From Mytilus trossulus (Eukaryota > Mollusca > Bivalvia > Mytilida > Mytilidae): a DNA stretch of 64,000 nucleotides. A program made the translations under genes and the position numbers. This document shows positions 31,391 to 43,805 of the stretch, one piece after another (within the stretch, counting starts at the first letter, position 1; every line of letters begins with the position of its first letter). Below the pieces are notes generated by a model. It made no database searches. It was not told the origin of the DNA and saw nothing but the letters and a program-made list of their open reading frames with translations. The stretch spans positions 94,129,059 through 94,193,058 of the forward strand of contig NC_086374.1 of NCBI RefSeq assembly GCF_036588685.1, in the 5' to 3' direction.

Positions 31391-32213
31391 TTAATAATCT
31401 GCTTCAACCAACATAACTGGTTGCCCCATAAATGGATTGGTTCTACGTCCTGTTGCTGACTGGTAACTGGGTGGTGGAGATCTCAGGAGGTCTAACTCTC
31501 GGTTGAACTGTCTCCATGCGGAGGGTTGTAGTGTGTGTGGCTGTGTTGACATCACAGGTTCCATTTCAATCGGTGCTGCGTCAACACTTTGAACAATCAA
31601 AGGAGATAACGGAAGAACGCTGTGACGAGGGATCATTGGTGAATTACCTATTCCGGGGGAATCCATTACATTCATTTCGAACTCAACAGGTGTGAGTCGT
31701 GAGCTTTCACTTGCACTAGGTGAAGGCTGGTGATTGGTTGTGAGCAACTGGTTATTAACAACATAAATTGCATTTCCCATCGTGATAGAGTCTGGACGTT
31801 TAGAATTTTGGACCATTGTTGATTGTCTCGAAACATTGTCTGGTGTATGCTGAGTTGCTACAGACAAAGCTTGTTGTTGACTTTGTCTAGACGTTTTGTC
31901 ATTATATACAATTGCAGCTCCTACGGCTTTTTCTGTATGATTGTCTTTTGATTGTATATCTTCGCTTTCTGCTGTATTTGGAGTTACTGATTCGTTTAAC
32001 TTTGTTGTTTTGTTGGCGATATTGACAAACGCAAAATTTGTGTAGGCAGACGAGGCATCTTGTTTGTCAGGAAAAGCTACTTTTTTGGACGAATACGTAA
32101 ACTCGTGACGTAAAGGAGCATGACCAACTACAATTAGGTTGTCTTTCTTAAACATATCATCCATTACATCATCCACTTCTGGCATGGGCAAAGGTCTCTT
32201 TTCTTCTTTTAAA
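31391..32213 (-). CDS. Membrane-protein gene, final coding exon (cytoplasmic tail)
   Basis: 823 coding bases from TTTTCAG to TAA. Opens DLKEEKRPLPMPEVDDVMDD and ends NPFMGQPVMLVEADY. Contains the whole low-complexity tail and the PPSY motif. Confidence 0.85.
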
Positions 32214-33184
32214 CTGAAAACAAATATTTCGTTTTTAAAAAAAAATCAATACAAACAAAATATAGATAGCCATATAATTACATATATTTTTATTTTTATT
32301 TTTTATTTATTTTTTCTGTATTATTATTGTTTTATTTTTCTTCAATCTTCAATTTTCCGTCTTTTGATCCATATTTATATATATATTTACTAAATTAGAT
32401 ATACCATTCTTTACATGCATGCTCATACATATATTTTTGTATTATATTGCTATAAATGTTAAATGGAGAAGACTTCATAAGTCTGTTTGACTTGTGTCTT
32501 ATCCAATTTGTACTTTAACAAATAAAATATGTTTAAACTAAACATATATTCCTGAAGTGCAAGTCCTTGCAGGTTGTCTATCATATTTTTTTTTATATCT
32601 CTAAGCATTACATATTTTGATGATATTACTTGATAAATTTAAAATGACAAATAATGTAAAATTTGTTAAATGTTGAAGTTAAATACGATGCATATGTATT
32701 CCTTTATAGTAGGATCATCTTATTCATTGGTTTTCGATATTCAAGTTTAAATACTAACGAAATTTCCTAAATAAGCTCAAGCACCCCTTACTAGTTTTTC
32801 CCCGTAAAGGCTATTTACCAAACAAAAGGTACGTGTTCTTTTTAGAATTGTTTTGAAAATTTCATATCAAGAGAAGCGACAAACACACATGCAATTTGCA
32901 ATACATATTCACGGCTTTTACTTTTATCATATAAATCAGTTTTAAATGTGTACACTCTCAGTGTAGCTCTCATCTTGCTTACAAAATATAAAGTTTGACT
33001 GATAACTTATCCTAAGTAGATTTAAAATTTAAAAATAGAATTGTGTTTTTTTATAATTGGAAACTTACTCATCCTTCTTTGACCATCTACATTTCCAACA
33101 GATAAGAAGAGTAACGATAACAGCCACTATAACTTCAGCACATATAATAATAAGTACGTATTCCCATCTAGGTAGATCAGCCAT
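31391..33184 (-). CDS. Single-pass membrane protein of unknown family, 312 residues, two coding exons
   Basis: Exons 33069-33184 and 31391-32213 join across a GTAAGTTT donor and a TTTTCAG acceptor in phase 2 to give 312 codons plus TAA. Residues 1-9 (MADLPRWEY) are followed by a hydrophobic segment at about 10-30 (VLIIICAEVIVAVIVTLLIC) and then WKCRWSKK, basic residues that suggest the C-terminal tail is cytoplasmic (a signal-anchor protein with a tiny outer N-terminus). The tail is Ser/Thr/Gln/Asn-rich with acidic patches (EVDDVMDDMFKKD) and ends with PPPSYQ, a PPxY motif at 286-289 of the kind bound by WW domains (for example Nedd4-type ligases). An upstream in-frame TGA supports the start. 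It does not match a family I can name; the adaptor or trafficking role is inference from the tail only. Confidence 0.85.
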
Positions 33185-33215
33185 TATTCATACTACTGTG
33201 GTTTCTGTATAATAT
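33069..33215 (-). CDS. Membrane-protein gene, exon with start codon and transmembrane segment
   Basis: Bounded by TTTTTTTTATAG (acceptor after 33216) and GTAAGTTT. Bases 33185-33215 are 5' UTR, so at least one upstream non-coding exon is expected. A short upstream reading frame (ATGAATAATGGCTGA, 33191-33177) overlaps the main ATG at 33184. Confidence 0.75.
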
Positions 33216-36200
33216 CTATAAAAAAAATGATTAAAAAAAAAATATATATAAAAATAACAAAAAATTACGATAAAAAAATGAAAACAGTAATGATAATAAA
33301 TGATAGTAAAAATTAATAATAAATAAGCACGACTGATACTTTACTGTTTAACTGTCTTTATCAAGTGAGGAGATGTGTATCGCCCTTAGCTTCAGTCTTC
33401 ATTTTGTATTCTCACCCTTATCCCCGATTTCCCATTAAATCAAAATTTTCGATTTCATTTAAGAATTGAATGCTTCTTTTTGTAAATTTATTCGGGTGTA
33501 AAAGCGTTGACCGAAGTACATTTTGTATGAAGCACAGAAGCGCTTTATTCCAAAAATGTGGCCACGGTCAATATAATAATGACTTCACGGTTCAGCGAAC
33601 AAGCAAGCTATCCAAGCTTTACCCACACACCCAAATGCAATTGGCTGTGAAACAGTTAAACGTTTAATTCTCCAAGAGCATAATAGAACAGTCCTTGAAA
33701 AGCCTACTTCGACTAAAGTTCCAGCTATAAATTTCTTTGAAGAATCATTTAAATTAGTAACGAAACAATGACTATTGGTCGTTGAAAGGGAACTTGGCTC
33801 GTTCAGCCGTTAAATACTTTATTCTGTTTGCTGTTTCATATTAAAACATTCATTTATTTTGGCTACCAAATTATTTATCCATTATATAGTTTTGCTTTCA
33901 AATGTTTATATTTTCTAAGAGGAGAATAATTTGATTAAATGCACAATTTATTAAACATTTCAAATTCGCAAATAATTTTGACATATTAGGACTGACACTC
34001 TTTAATATACCATTAAGAACACTAGTCGATACCAATTGAACTATTGGTTTAAGAAGTTTGAATTGTTGCTTCTTACGAAATAACACAACACTATTAATTG
34101 ATGTTTCTTCATGTTTCTTGCAGTTTAACGAAACGTTATAAAACATCATTACACGGATCTAACGAGCAAGGCAGACGATATCTACTATTGTATATATTCT
34201 ACATGCATTTAAAAAATTATAAAAAAACAAATTGAAAAGTATATGGTTTCCACATATAATTTAGATTGGTCTTACTTTTTTATATCCAGGTCCTTATATT
34301 GACAATTGTTACATGCAACAGTTAACCTTTTGCCTTTTCTTGAAGTTTTTGAGTTCTAAATTTTTTTACATATTATTAATTTGCCTTGAAAATCTTACTG
34401 CAATATATTTGAGAAATATTTATCAAATTTGATAAGTTCAATAAAACAAATCTAATAAAAAATCCAGCCAAAACATTTATAACAAAAATCCTGCGACTTC
34501 ATGACACTCATGCAGGGTATCATTCAATTTGCAAGGCGTCATTTGGATTTGTTTAAATGCAGTTGTGCAAAAAGATACAATTTAACACGTCAAGTATTTA
34601 ATGACAACAAAAAATAAATTTGTCAAAGCGACAAGAGTTTTACAAATATACACAATGTACAGAGAAAGGCCGTGAAATGTGTAGTGTATCCTAGCATTGG
34701 TGTTATTTATACTTGTCAATTTCATATTTCCGATCGCTTTACATTTTAAAGCAGTACGAGTTGAAACGGAAACGTTATTGCAGAAAAGCATGAAGCAGAC
34801 GACATCCGTTTTATTTTCATGTTTGAAAAGGTTTTTTTCTTTCTTCGTTGCATTTTAAATTAGAATTTAGGAGTGTTTTTAGGGGGCGCAAGCTGGTTTC
34901 TTTTTGCAATTTAAGTCTATTTCTAGATTCTTTGTGGAGATAGGTGACAGTTCAATAAACTCAGTACGTCGAATCCCACCTCTCGGGTTTATAATGTTTG
35001 TTTCTGAACGGTGTTGATGAATTTGATGAATTCATGATTCGATCACCATTTAAATTCCTGTTGAACGAGGCAAAACAAAACATATTATTTTGACCAGAAT
35101 TGTTAAAAATTAAAAATCAGAAAGCGTTTTATTTTGTCAAACATGATACATGTAATGTGTGGTTTTCATAATATCGAGTTTTAATCACTAAGAGATGTAT
35201 CATTTATCTACGTAAGTAATTGGACCTCGGAGTAATCTATTAGTTCCAGATTAGACTTACTGACAAAACCTCCGGTATCCGCATACCGACCTTTGAAATT
35301 CAACGGCGTTGATATAGATGTATATATACGTTTGTTTAACAGTTTGCGCGTGTTTATGCATGAAACACTAAACAAAAGCCAGATAGTGCATCGGAATACC
35401 AAAAATGACATGCAAGTTGTGGAAGAACAATTGACAATCTATAGGCATGAAGTATAAAATGGAATCTAATGCATTTAGTATGTTGAGCCATAGTAATTGG
35501 GAAAAATTACAATTTAAACGCTTAAACTACAAATACTGTTTTTTTTTCTCTCTGATCATGTGTTACGGGCATTCTATTCTAGTAGTTTGAGGGTTGGAAT
35601 GATTGGAAAACACATTATTTAGTCTGATCAGAAAGCTTCCTTTTCTTCTCATAGATTTAAAAATTATCAATTTAACGAGTAACCTCCCTTATCGATTCCT
35701 TATCACAGGCGTACACTTCAACGTATTCAATAAAACTATAGTAGTGATAATTTCGATAGAGTCTAGTTTAATCTTATGGTACGCAAATTAGAATGGTTGA
35801 TGTATTATGTCGTGCTTCAAATGGATTTGGTGTGGTTTAGACTTTGCTTTTATAAATTCTTGTGTAAACTATAAATAACAATAAGGAGATGTGGTATGAT
35901 TGCCAATGAGAAAACCTCCCATCAGAAAGACTATTAATTTTCGGTAATCATTCAAGGATGTAAAAATACTTATTATTCCTAAAAAAATCAAATGCCTCAG
36001 TAATGCCAGAACTTTAAAAAGGAAATGGTAATGATAGTATGTTTTTCCCCAATGTATACATGGTATATGAGAGAACAAATAAAATCACAAAGTAATGTTC
36101 CATTGGACGTACCAATGCATGGTTGAAAAAGAAAGACACGATGAGGGGAGTAAGAATGATACATGTATCATGCCGTTTTAAGTTCTATATTTTGATCAAA

Positions 36201-36990
36201 TAATTGTTCAAACGGAATGACAATTTGTGTTGGTGTAGTAACCGTCACAACATTTTCTCAGTATTATATAACTAAAGTGTTACCTATGCTAATTAAGATG
36301 AGAATAAACTCGAATTGTAATATTTATAAACTTTTGACAGTTATTATCTCACAAGGTGTTAGACATGTTTGTTTAAGCCTAGGATGTTGTCGAAAATTCA
36401 ATTATCAAACGAGAAATCGTCTTTGAAAGCTTCAAATACCCTTGACTTATGTTTGACTCTGAATTTAAATTTAAAAGACCTTTTTTTCATTTTTTTTTTA
36501 AATATCTTAATTTATATGTTTGGATATAAAGGTACTATTAAAACGATTGTGAATCAAGTAATCAGTGGAATTCTTGTTATGGATATATCTTTATTCATTT
36601 GTATCTATTAAAAGCACGCGTTGTTATAGCAACCCTAGACAACTCTGTTTAATATAACATATGTTTAAATGCGTCCGAATGGGTTTAAATTTCGGAAGGT
36701 CATAGGGCAAGTCGTGTGGAATACGTGCGAGTTTATGCAAAACGTTTTGAGTACGAACTAAGTTTGTTACAGCAATTGTGAACGACAGCAACTCACGACA
36801 AAAACAGTAAACAGTCTTTTGGATATGGACGTAGTAATTGGGACAGCAAGTAGCATAGTATAGGGTCCGTAGAAATTCCGAAAATGACCTGCTAAATATA
36901 ATATGTTTGAGTAATTGAAATAAACGAAAATTGGTGTGAAATTTATTAGACAAGTGGAATAAAATTTAGTTGGTACGACTGAGTTCCTAG
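33216..36990. other. No gene seen
   Basis: AT-rich DNA upstream of the membrane-protein gene. It may hold that gene's non-coding first exon. A family 2 end fragment is at 35880-35935 (GGAGATGTGGTATGATTGCC). Small open frames have no domain or splice support. Confidence 0.4.
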
Positions 36991-36993
36991 GGC

Positions 36994-37856
36994 CTGGTTT
37001 TCGAAAGTATCATAAGATATATATTAGGACATATTTTATGATCATCTTATGACTATCATATGATATGTCATAGGGTGTAATTCAAAGCTGTCTTAAGAGA
37101 GCCATAGCTATGATGCTCTTATGACTGTCATAAGTGAACAGTTGTTTCTATTATTTAGAATAATGATTAAAAAGGAATAAATATTAAAATGAAAATGAAA
37201 AGTATGAACATATTAATTATTACCATTCTTAATATTTACGAATATTTTATTTTTTTCGTTATAATGAACATGAAATTTTATACAAAAAGGAATTGAAATA
37301 TGAGTGGATAACTTGTTTAAATTTAGTTTGTAATATATAATAAATCTTGAACTTCGCTTTTGTGTATTACCATACATGCATTGTTATTTAACTGTAAATA
37401 CTTTTAAGATTCGGTACATCGAGTACCCGCTTAACGAAATGGCCGTGCACATCACTAATATAGTACTATTAAATATACAAGGAACGAAAAGTATATTTAT
37501 TATACAAAACCATGAGTAAGAAAAGAATTTAATATTGTATGTCGCAGGCAGGAGATTCAAATTTAAATTTACGTAGTTGACTGAGAAAAATCAAATCTTT
37601 ACTGATTAGCTAACTGAGAAACACAACTTATATTTTTTTTATTGCAATTAACATGAAATTATACATGAAAAGTACTTAAATCTTAGTTGACAATCACAAG
37701 ACCATCATAAGTCATGTTGCGAGGGGTCTCAAGTTTACGACATAAGTTATGACAAATCGTAACTTGGGACACTTAAAAAAACATATCTTACGACTATGAC
37801 ATGTCCTAAGACCATCATAAGACATGTCTTAGTCATAAGATACTTTCGAAAACCAG
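36994..37856. mobile_element. 863-bp element with terminal inverted repeats (MITE-like)
   Basis: Left end CTGGTTTTCGAAAGTATC (from 36994) is matched exactly in reverse complement at the right end (to 37856). The inside near both ends is rich in TCATAAGA/TCTTATGA words in both orientations. No open frame for a transposase, so it is non-autonomous. No clear target-site duplication found. Confidence 0.8.
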
Positions 37857-38459
37857 TGATATTTAACCACCCAATTGATATCTTTGAGCTTTTTCCGATC
37901 ATTGTTTAAATCCTTTATAACGTAGAATTTGGTAACTGATTTGGTCCGTATTCGAGTAACATAATAATTAATTAACGAATGAAAATAAATTGATACAAAT
38001 CCATCACTTCGATTGATATATTTTCAAAAAGTTTTCATAACATTTTGAAAAGAGCAATTTTCTTGTACACAACTAATGCAAGTATCATTTGAATAAAACA
38101 TTGATGTCAATATTTAGTTGAGTTCAAGTAAAACACTTTCAGATACTGTATATATCAAAACTAACTGCATATACTGAGTAATTGTAAATACTCGTCATGA
38201 AATCTGAAGGATCTGCATGTTCAATAAACAAATAATTGAAGCAAAGGTAGACAAACAGTACGGACCTGTCTACGGACGTTTGACGTTTTAGAAAGCGTTA
38301 TTTTCCCAAGTTACAGTTTTTCTTGACATTTATTTTTTAAGTATGAACTCATAGTTTATATGTCTAGATTTTCCATTTTCTCGTTTCTCGTCTATTAACA
38401 ACTGATTGAAATAAAGACCTGCATTCATTCAAACAGTTCAGGAGACGGATAATGTACAT

Positions 38460-38600
38460 AATTTTGAATAAATCAGTGTGGTCCGCTTTGCTCATTGTTG
38501 AAGGCCGAACGTTCCTATTATTGTTGTGTAATTTGGTCTCTTGCGAAGATTTTTCTCATTGGCAATCATACATGGTACCACATCTTCTTTTTTTTTTTAT
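38460..38600 (+). repeat. Family 2 dispersed repeat
   Basis: TTGCTCATTGTTGAAGGCCG ... TTCTCATTGGCAATCATAC ... ACCACATCTTCTT. Related to 3900-4065 and 29815-29935. Confidence 0.6.
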
Positions 38601-38975
38601 ATTTTCTGAAGCGCAATTCATTAAATTAATTCCGCATGGAAATTCTAAAAACGGATTGAGGGATGAAATGATTAGATGATTCGATCAAACCCTGGTCATT
38701 AAATTATAGAGATACATATATCAAGCAAGTGGTGTGTTTCTTCAGAGTATTATCATCGCTATACATGTACATGTACATGCAACAAGTCAAAAAGATAATG
38801 GACTTAACAGAAATATTGATAAAAAGAAATGATAAAAAATAATAACGTGTTAAAATATATTTGTTAGTTCGATCATATTTAAGTAGCCTGTAAGGGGTCT
38901 GCAAGCCAGTGAGTTGTTGTCGTGTGGTTGCCGTCAACTATGATAATTGTTGTTTGAATTGTTTATTTTGTTTTG

Positions 38976-39020
38976 CCAGAGACATATATACACACGTGTC
39001 TCACGTATATATGTCTCTGG
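38976..39020. repeat. 45-bp hairpin with 15-bp arms
   Basis: CCAGAGACATATATA at 38976-38990 is reverse-complemented at 39006-39020. The hairpin is flanked on both sides by TTTTG, which could be a target-site duplication. Confidence 0.75.
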
Positions 39021-41410
39021 TTTTGCACATTAAATCAATTCGTTAGTTTAAGAATTTGAATGGTTTCACATGTTCCATGTCTGTGGCTTTTATAATTTAA
39101 TACACATTTTGGGTTTTCTCATTGTTAATGCTGTGCTATTGCCTTTAATCACGGTTTGCATCCCCGTACCAAGTGTATAACTAATAGTCTCATTCGCAAT
39201 CGTATCAAACTTCTCAATTTTTACTTAGCGTATTTGAAGATCATGAATACGATACATTGATACGGAAAAGCCTCCGAATGTTAAATTTTGATAGCATGAC
39301 AAGTCGATATTTTGCGATGATCAGCTGGTTTCATGATACTACATCCCCCTTTACTCGGCGTAAACAAAACAATAATCGGTGTATTGTCGTCACTTGTTTG
39401 TTTATATTTGCTTCATTATTATATTTTTTGTTAATATTTTCATTTTGAATGTTTAGTGGATTACCAGCGATACAAACAACCTCTCGATGATTTGAATATA
39501 AAACACAAAATTAAAAAAAAAAACGTGCCTTCCATTGCATACAACCAAATTAATAAAAAAGGTAATTAAAAAAATAAAGAAATAATAATTAAAAAACACA
39601 TAATAATTATGAGATAAATTAGGCAAAGTCGAAGGAAATCAAGAGATGTCTTTTCATTCACAATGATATTATCCGTGTTTACAAGTAATACGCATATGTT
39701 CATGTTAAGAGATAGATTATATAGCTAAATTATTTATTTTATGTATCATACACGTTAAATATCTTACTAATTAATTACCTTATATAAGCGTAAACTTTTA
39801 AAACAATGGAACTTACTTTTCTTCTTGAATACTTTTCACCAAATTTTGTTTAAAGTGAAATTTGTTTGAGCTGGATTGTCTCCGCCCATTTATTTGACAT
39901 TTACATTTCACCTGCTGTTATCAGTTCTTAGTATTTACTGATTCACAAAATACTTCAATTTATAAGTAAAAACAAACAGATTAAAATAGAAAACTTCCTA
40001 GTCACCAATCAATTAAAAGGTGTGTGAATGAATACGTTATCAGAAGCATCGGATAAAACCTACGTTCTTTCGTACTTTCAAATCTCTAAGACTTTAATTT
40101 TTGAAAAGTCAAAATACCAAAATTAAGTCATTAAACTTGCATTAAATGATTGCAATGTGTATTTTGATATAAATACGGATACAAATAACTCAAACATTTA
40201 GAGATCCAAAATGCACAACTGTGTGACTCCAAAGTTTGATAAAAATGATAAAAATAAAATATAACTTTATCGCAAAGGAATTCTCAACGTTATCCACATT
40301 TTTACAAAATCTTGCAATTTTTTCCGCTAAACTAAAAAAGCTTGCTTTATCTTTATAACTATTGTTGAAATAACGGAAAGTGCATAAGTATGAATGACGT
40401 TCACGGCTGTCCGTTTTGGTATTTTTATTGAAACACATTATAATAATGAATTTTTAATTTAAATGACAAAAATTTAATGTTTAAATTCCAATATTGATAC
40501 TTTTTTTGTTGTTAAAATTTTTTATTGCTAGCCCTGGTTCGGTGCCATTGCTAGCAGACTGCAAGTTCAGTTAAGTTTTCTACTTTTGAACTAGGATGAT
40601 ATTAGTGTGACATTGATATTTTTAGAGTGGACGAATAAATAGTTGTAAAAAAAAAAAAAACTTTTTATTCCCCGATGTATATAATATACACTCTCATCAT
40701 ACCTATAAGAATGAGAGTTGGTAACAACCTCCAAAAGACTCTTCAGTACCGCTTGAAAATTGAAATTGAGCACGAATTTGAAAATTGAATGAGCGAAAAC
40801 TTTAGAAAATAATTTCTTTTTAAAGTAAATTGCGAGGCGAAAAAGAAACCTTAAGACAATCAATTAAAAGCTTTTAGTTGACGAAAAACGGACAAAACCA
40901 TGGATAAAAAAAGAAAATCGAATAATAATTAAAAGAAAACACTCAAAAACAGTGAACACAAAACTACAAAGACACTAAACATTGAACATCACAAACCACA
41001 ATGAGAGTGGGGATAAACTCGGTTAAATTTAAAATAAAGCATGAATACTTTCAATATTTCTTAACAGAATATCTAAATATTCTGATTCATAACCATAACA
41101 ATTAAATGTGTTACGCTTACCTTTAAACACAATTCCCGTAATTAATTCAGAAATTTAACCCCTCTATAATCGAAATCTGCGAACCTTCTATTTCTTTATT
41201 TAATTCGAGATTGTTTTATAAAGGAATAAAGGAATGAAATGAGCATATCATGTTAGTAATAAATTATTGCAACGTCATGCATGATGATTTTGTTGACAGC
41301 TCCCAATTCTGTCTGTAAAGTACCTTATATTGGGATCAATCATTACACAATATTGCAATGATAAACATCTAAAGAAAATAAATTTTTGTGATAGTGTTTG
41401 CCCTTTTTAT
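39021..41410. other. No gene seen
   Basis: AT-rich intergenic DNA. No exon, tRNA or clear repeat family identified by eye. Confidence 0.4.
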
Positions 41411-41438
41411 AAGTATATTATATATATATATATATAAA

Positions 41439-41596
41439 CGAGTCTAAATTGAAAACTACGTTCAAACCTATGATTGCGTTGGATAAAAACCGCAATTTTT
41501 ATACGTGTGCATGTTAAACAAATTTCGTTGTAGAAGGGTCTAAAAACAGCACAAACAACATTTTCCAAAATACCAAAAAAGTGAAAAAGTATATTT
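41439..41596 (+). repeat. Half copy of the palindromic element
   Basis: Matches the right arm of the palindrome at 50361-50838 from CGAGTCTAAATTG to GTGAAAAAGTATATTT with few changes. It is bounded by (TA)n tracts on both sides, at about 41418-41436 and 41601-41618. Confidence 0.85.
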
Positions 41597-41619
41597 CAAG
41601 TATATATATATATATATAC

Positions 41620-43350
41620 GCTAACGTTTGTTCTTACAATTTAATTTCAGTAAGGAGTACGGTCAATTAAAACCTGAACATACTCCATTCTAGTCCCATT
41701 TTCTGAAAGTCTTTGAATCTTTACTTACTTCATAGAATCACAACCCCAAGTGGGTTTCTTAAAATAAAATGGCTTATTTCTTGACAGATCATTGAACTAC
41801 AAATGACTGAAAATATATCAAATCTGCAGTTTCGGTATTTTGTACATTTCACATATTTGTCAAAAAAATCATAGAGAAGGACACATTTAAACAAAATCAA
41901 AATTATGTTGAATACTGTGTTTCAGATATAAACTTATTCCTTTTGGTTAGCGATGTTCTTCGATGGAAAACTTGACAAAAAATATGTAAAATTTGCAATT
42001 TTGTACCAATATTCCATTTACAGTAACCCCTATAGCACTGAATAATATTGTGTTTGTAGACTCTTAGATTTGATCCTGAGAGTACTAAAAAATGACGAGA
42101 AAAATCGGGCCTTCTCTATTCTGTCTACAGTCTTATCTATAGTTTGACTAACAAATCTTCTGATTACAACCCTTTACAAATTTGAATAAGTAAAGGTTAC
42201 ATCAACCCCTATTTCATAATATTGTCGCAAATATTTACCAAAAAATATAATAAATACTTTCAGAAATAGGTAATTTTACTTTTAAGAAGACTGTAAACAC
42301 TTGAAATTAAGTCAATCTGACGTTCTCCGGTATTTGTTTTAAATAAATGAAACAATCATTTAGAATTAATTTAGTGTTTTTGATAATGCATAAAAACTTC
42401 CAATTATCAGTGTAACAAATACTTGAAATTGTCGTCTTCTGAAATATTGTTGTGCAATTTACTTATATGATTATTTACATAACCTCTAAAAAAATCCGGA
42501 CTATTTAGTATTACGTCAATCTGACAAATATTGAAGTTGATTAGAAACAATTGTTAAGAATTGAATGCCGAAATTTGTCTCAATTGAAATTAAATTATTT
42601 TTATTACAAAGTTTTTACATTATTTGCTACTTTTCTATTATTATTACTTGAAAATAAATTAATTTTATTTCAAATTTCTTTCATGATTTGCTATTTTTTA
42701 TTGTTAAAAATGATTAAATGTATACTAGTAACTACTATACGTAGTTTTGTATAATCAGGTGCGTGAACAGCAGACATTTCTTTCATGGTATGGACAATAA
42801 TGTTGTTGCAAGAATTACATGGAATATTCTAGCCTGACATCCCGGCCCAATCTAGCTGTGCTTTGCAAGATTAGCCAGGACCACAGGCTGGGAATATTAG
42901 AGAAGATATCTGCAAAATTACCACTATCAAAGTTCCAAAACTCTGAAAATTACTGAATGCATATTTTATTGCAAAAAATCTGAAAATTTGAAAAGCAAAA
43001 AAAAAAGCTTACAACGGTATACAATTATACGTTGATTGATATACATATGTTTGAAACTAGAGAATGTGTGCTTCAGGCGAATTATTGTCTCAAATCTGAG
43101 GGCAGAAGTCCAATAACTTTGGGAGGACAACCGAATAGTTGTCAAAAACAGTAGGGAGTTTTCATTTACTAGTAAATTGCCGGGAGCATTCAATGGTATT
43201 TGTACAACGAATGGACGGATGGAAGAAATGATGGACAGACAATGATATTGCAATGTCACATTTATGACTGAAGTACGAAAATGCTTTGTTTCAAAGATTC
43301 TGAAACAAGCATTTCATTTTTTTTTCGCAGAATTTTCCAGAACTTTTCGT
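41620..43350. other. No gene seen
   Basis: AT-rich DNA. A short imperfect inverted structure lies at 42825-42905 (GGAATATTCTAGCCTG ... CAGGCTGGGAATATTAGAG). No coding support. Confidence 0.4.
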
Positions 43351-43354
43351 TGCA

Positions 43355-43450
43355 AAAAAAAAGTAAAATCACAAAAATACTGAACTGAAATCAAATAGGA
43401 AAGTCCCTAATCACATGGCAAAATCGAATGGACAACAACTGTCATACACA
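43355..43450 (-). repeat. Family 3 dispersed repeat, reverse fragment
   Basis: AAGTAAAATCACAAAAATAC ... ACAACAACTGTCATAC, the reverse of the marker copy at 28935. Confidence 0.65.
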
Positions 43451-43455
43451 GGCAA

Positions 43456-43805
43456 AATTTGCTCACATGAATTTCACATGAATCTCACATGAATTTACAT
43501 GAAAACTTTCACGTGAGATTCACCTCAATCGAGCTTATACATGAAACTCACGTGAAAATTGTCATGTGAATCTCACGTGAATTGAGATTCACATGAATCT
43601 GATGTGAAATTTTTCACATGAATTTCACGTGAAATTTATAACATTTTTTTTTTTATATTTTTCATGATTTTGATCAAATTTGAAAATTTATATGTTATTT
43701 AAATAACTGTATTTTAAAAATTCATGTGCATTTCACATGAAAATTTTTTACGTGATTTTCATGTGAAATTCACCTGAGTTTCACATGAGAATCACGTGAA
43801 ACTCA
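43456..43805. repeat. Block of CACGTG / CACATG near-palindromes
   Basis: About 350 bases in which TTCACATGAA, TTCACGTGAA and variants recur in both orientations every 10-25 bases, interrupted near 43640-43720 by AT-rich DNA. Five CACGTG hexamers are present (about 43510, 43551, 43576, 43627 and 43793). Confidence 0.75.
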
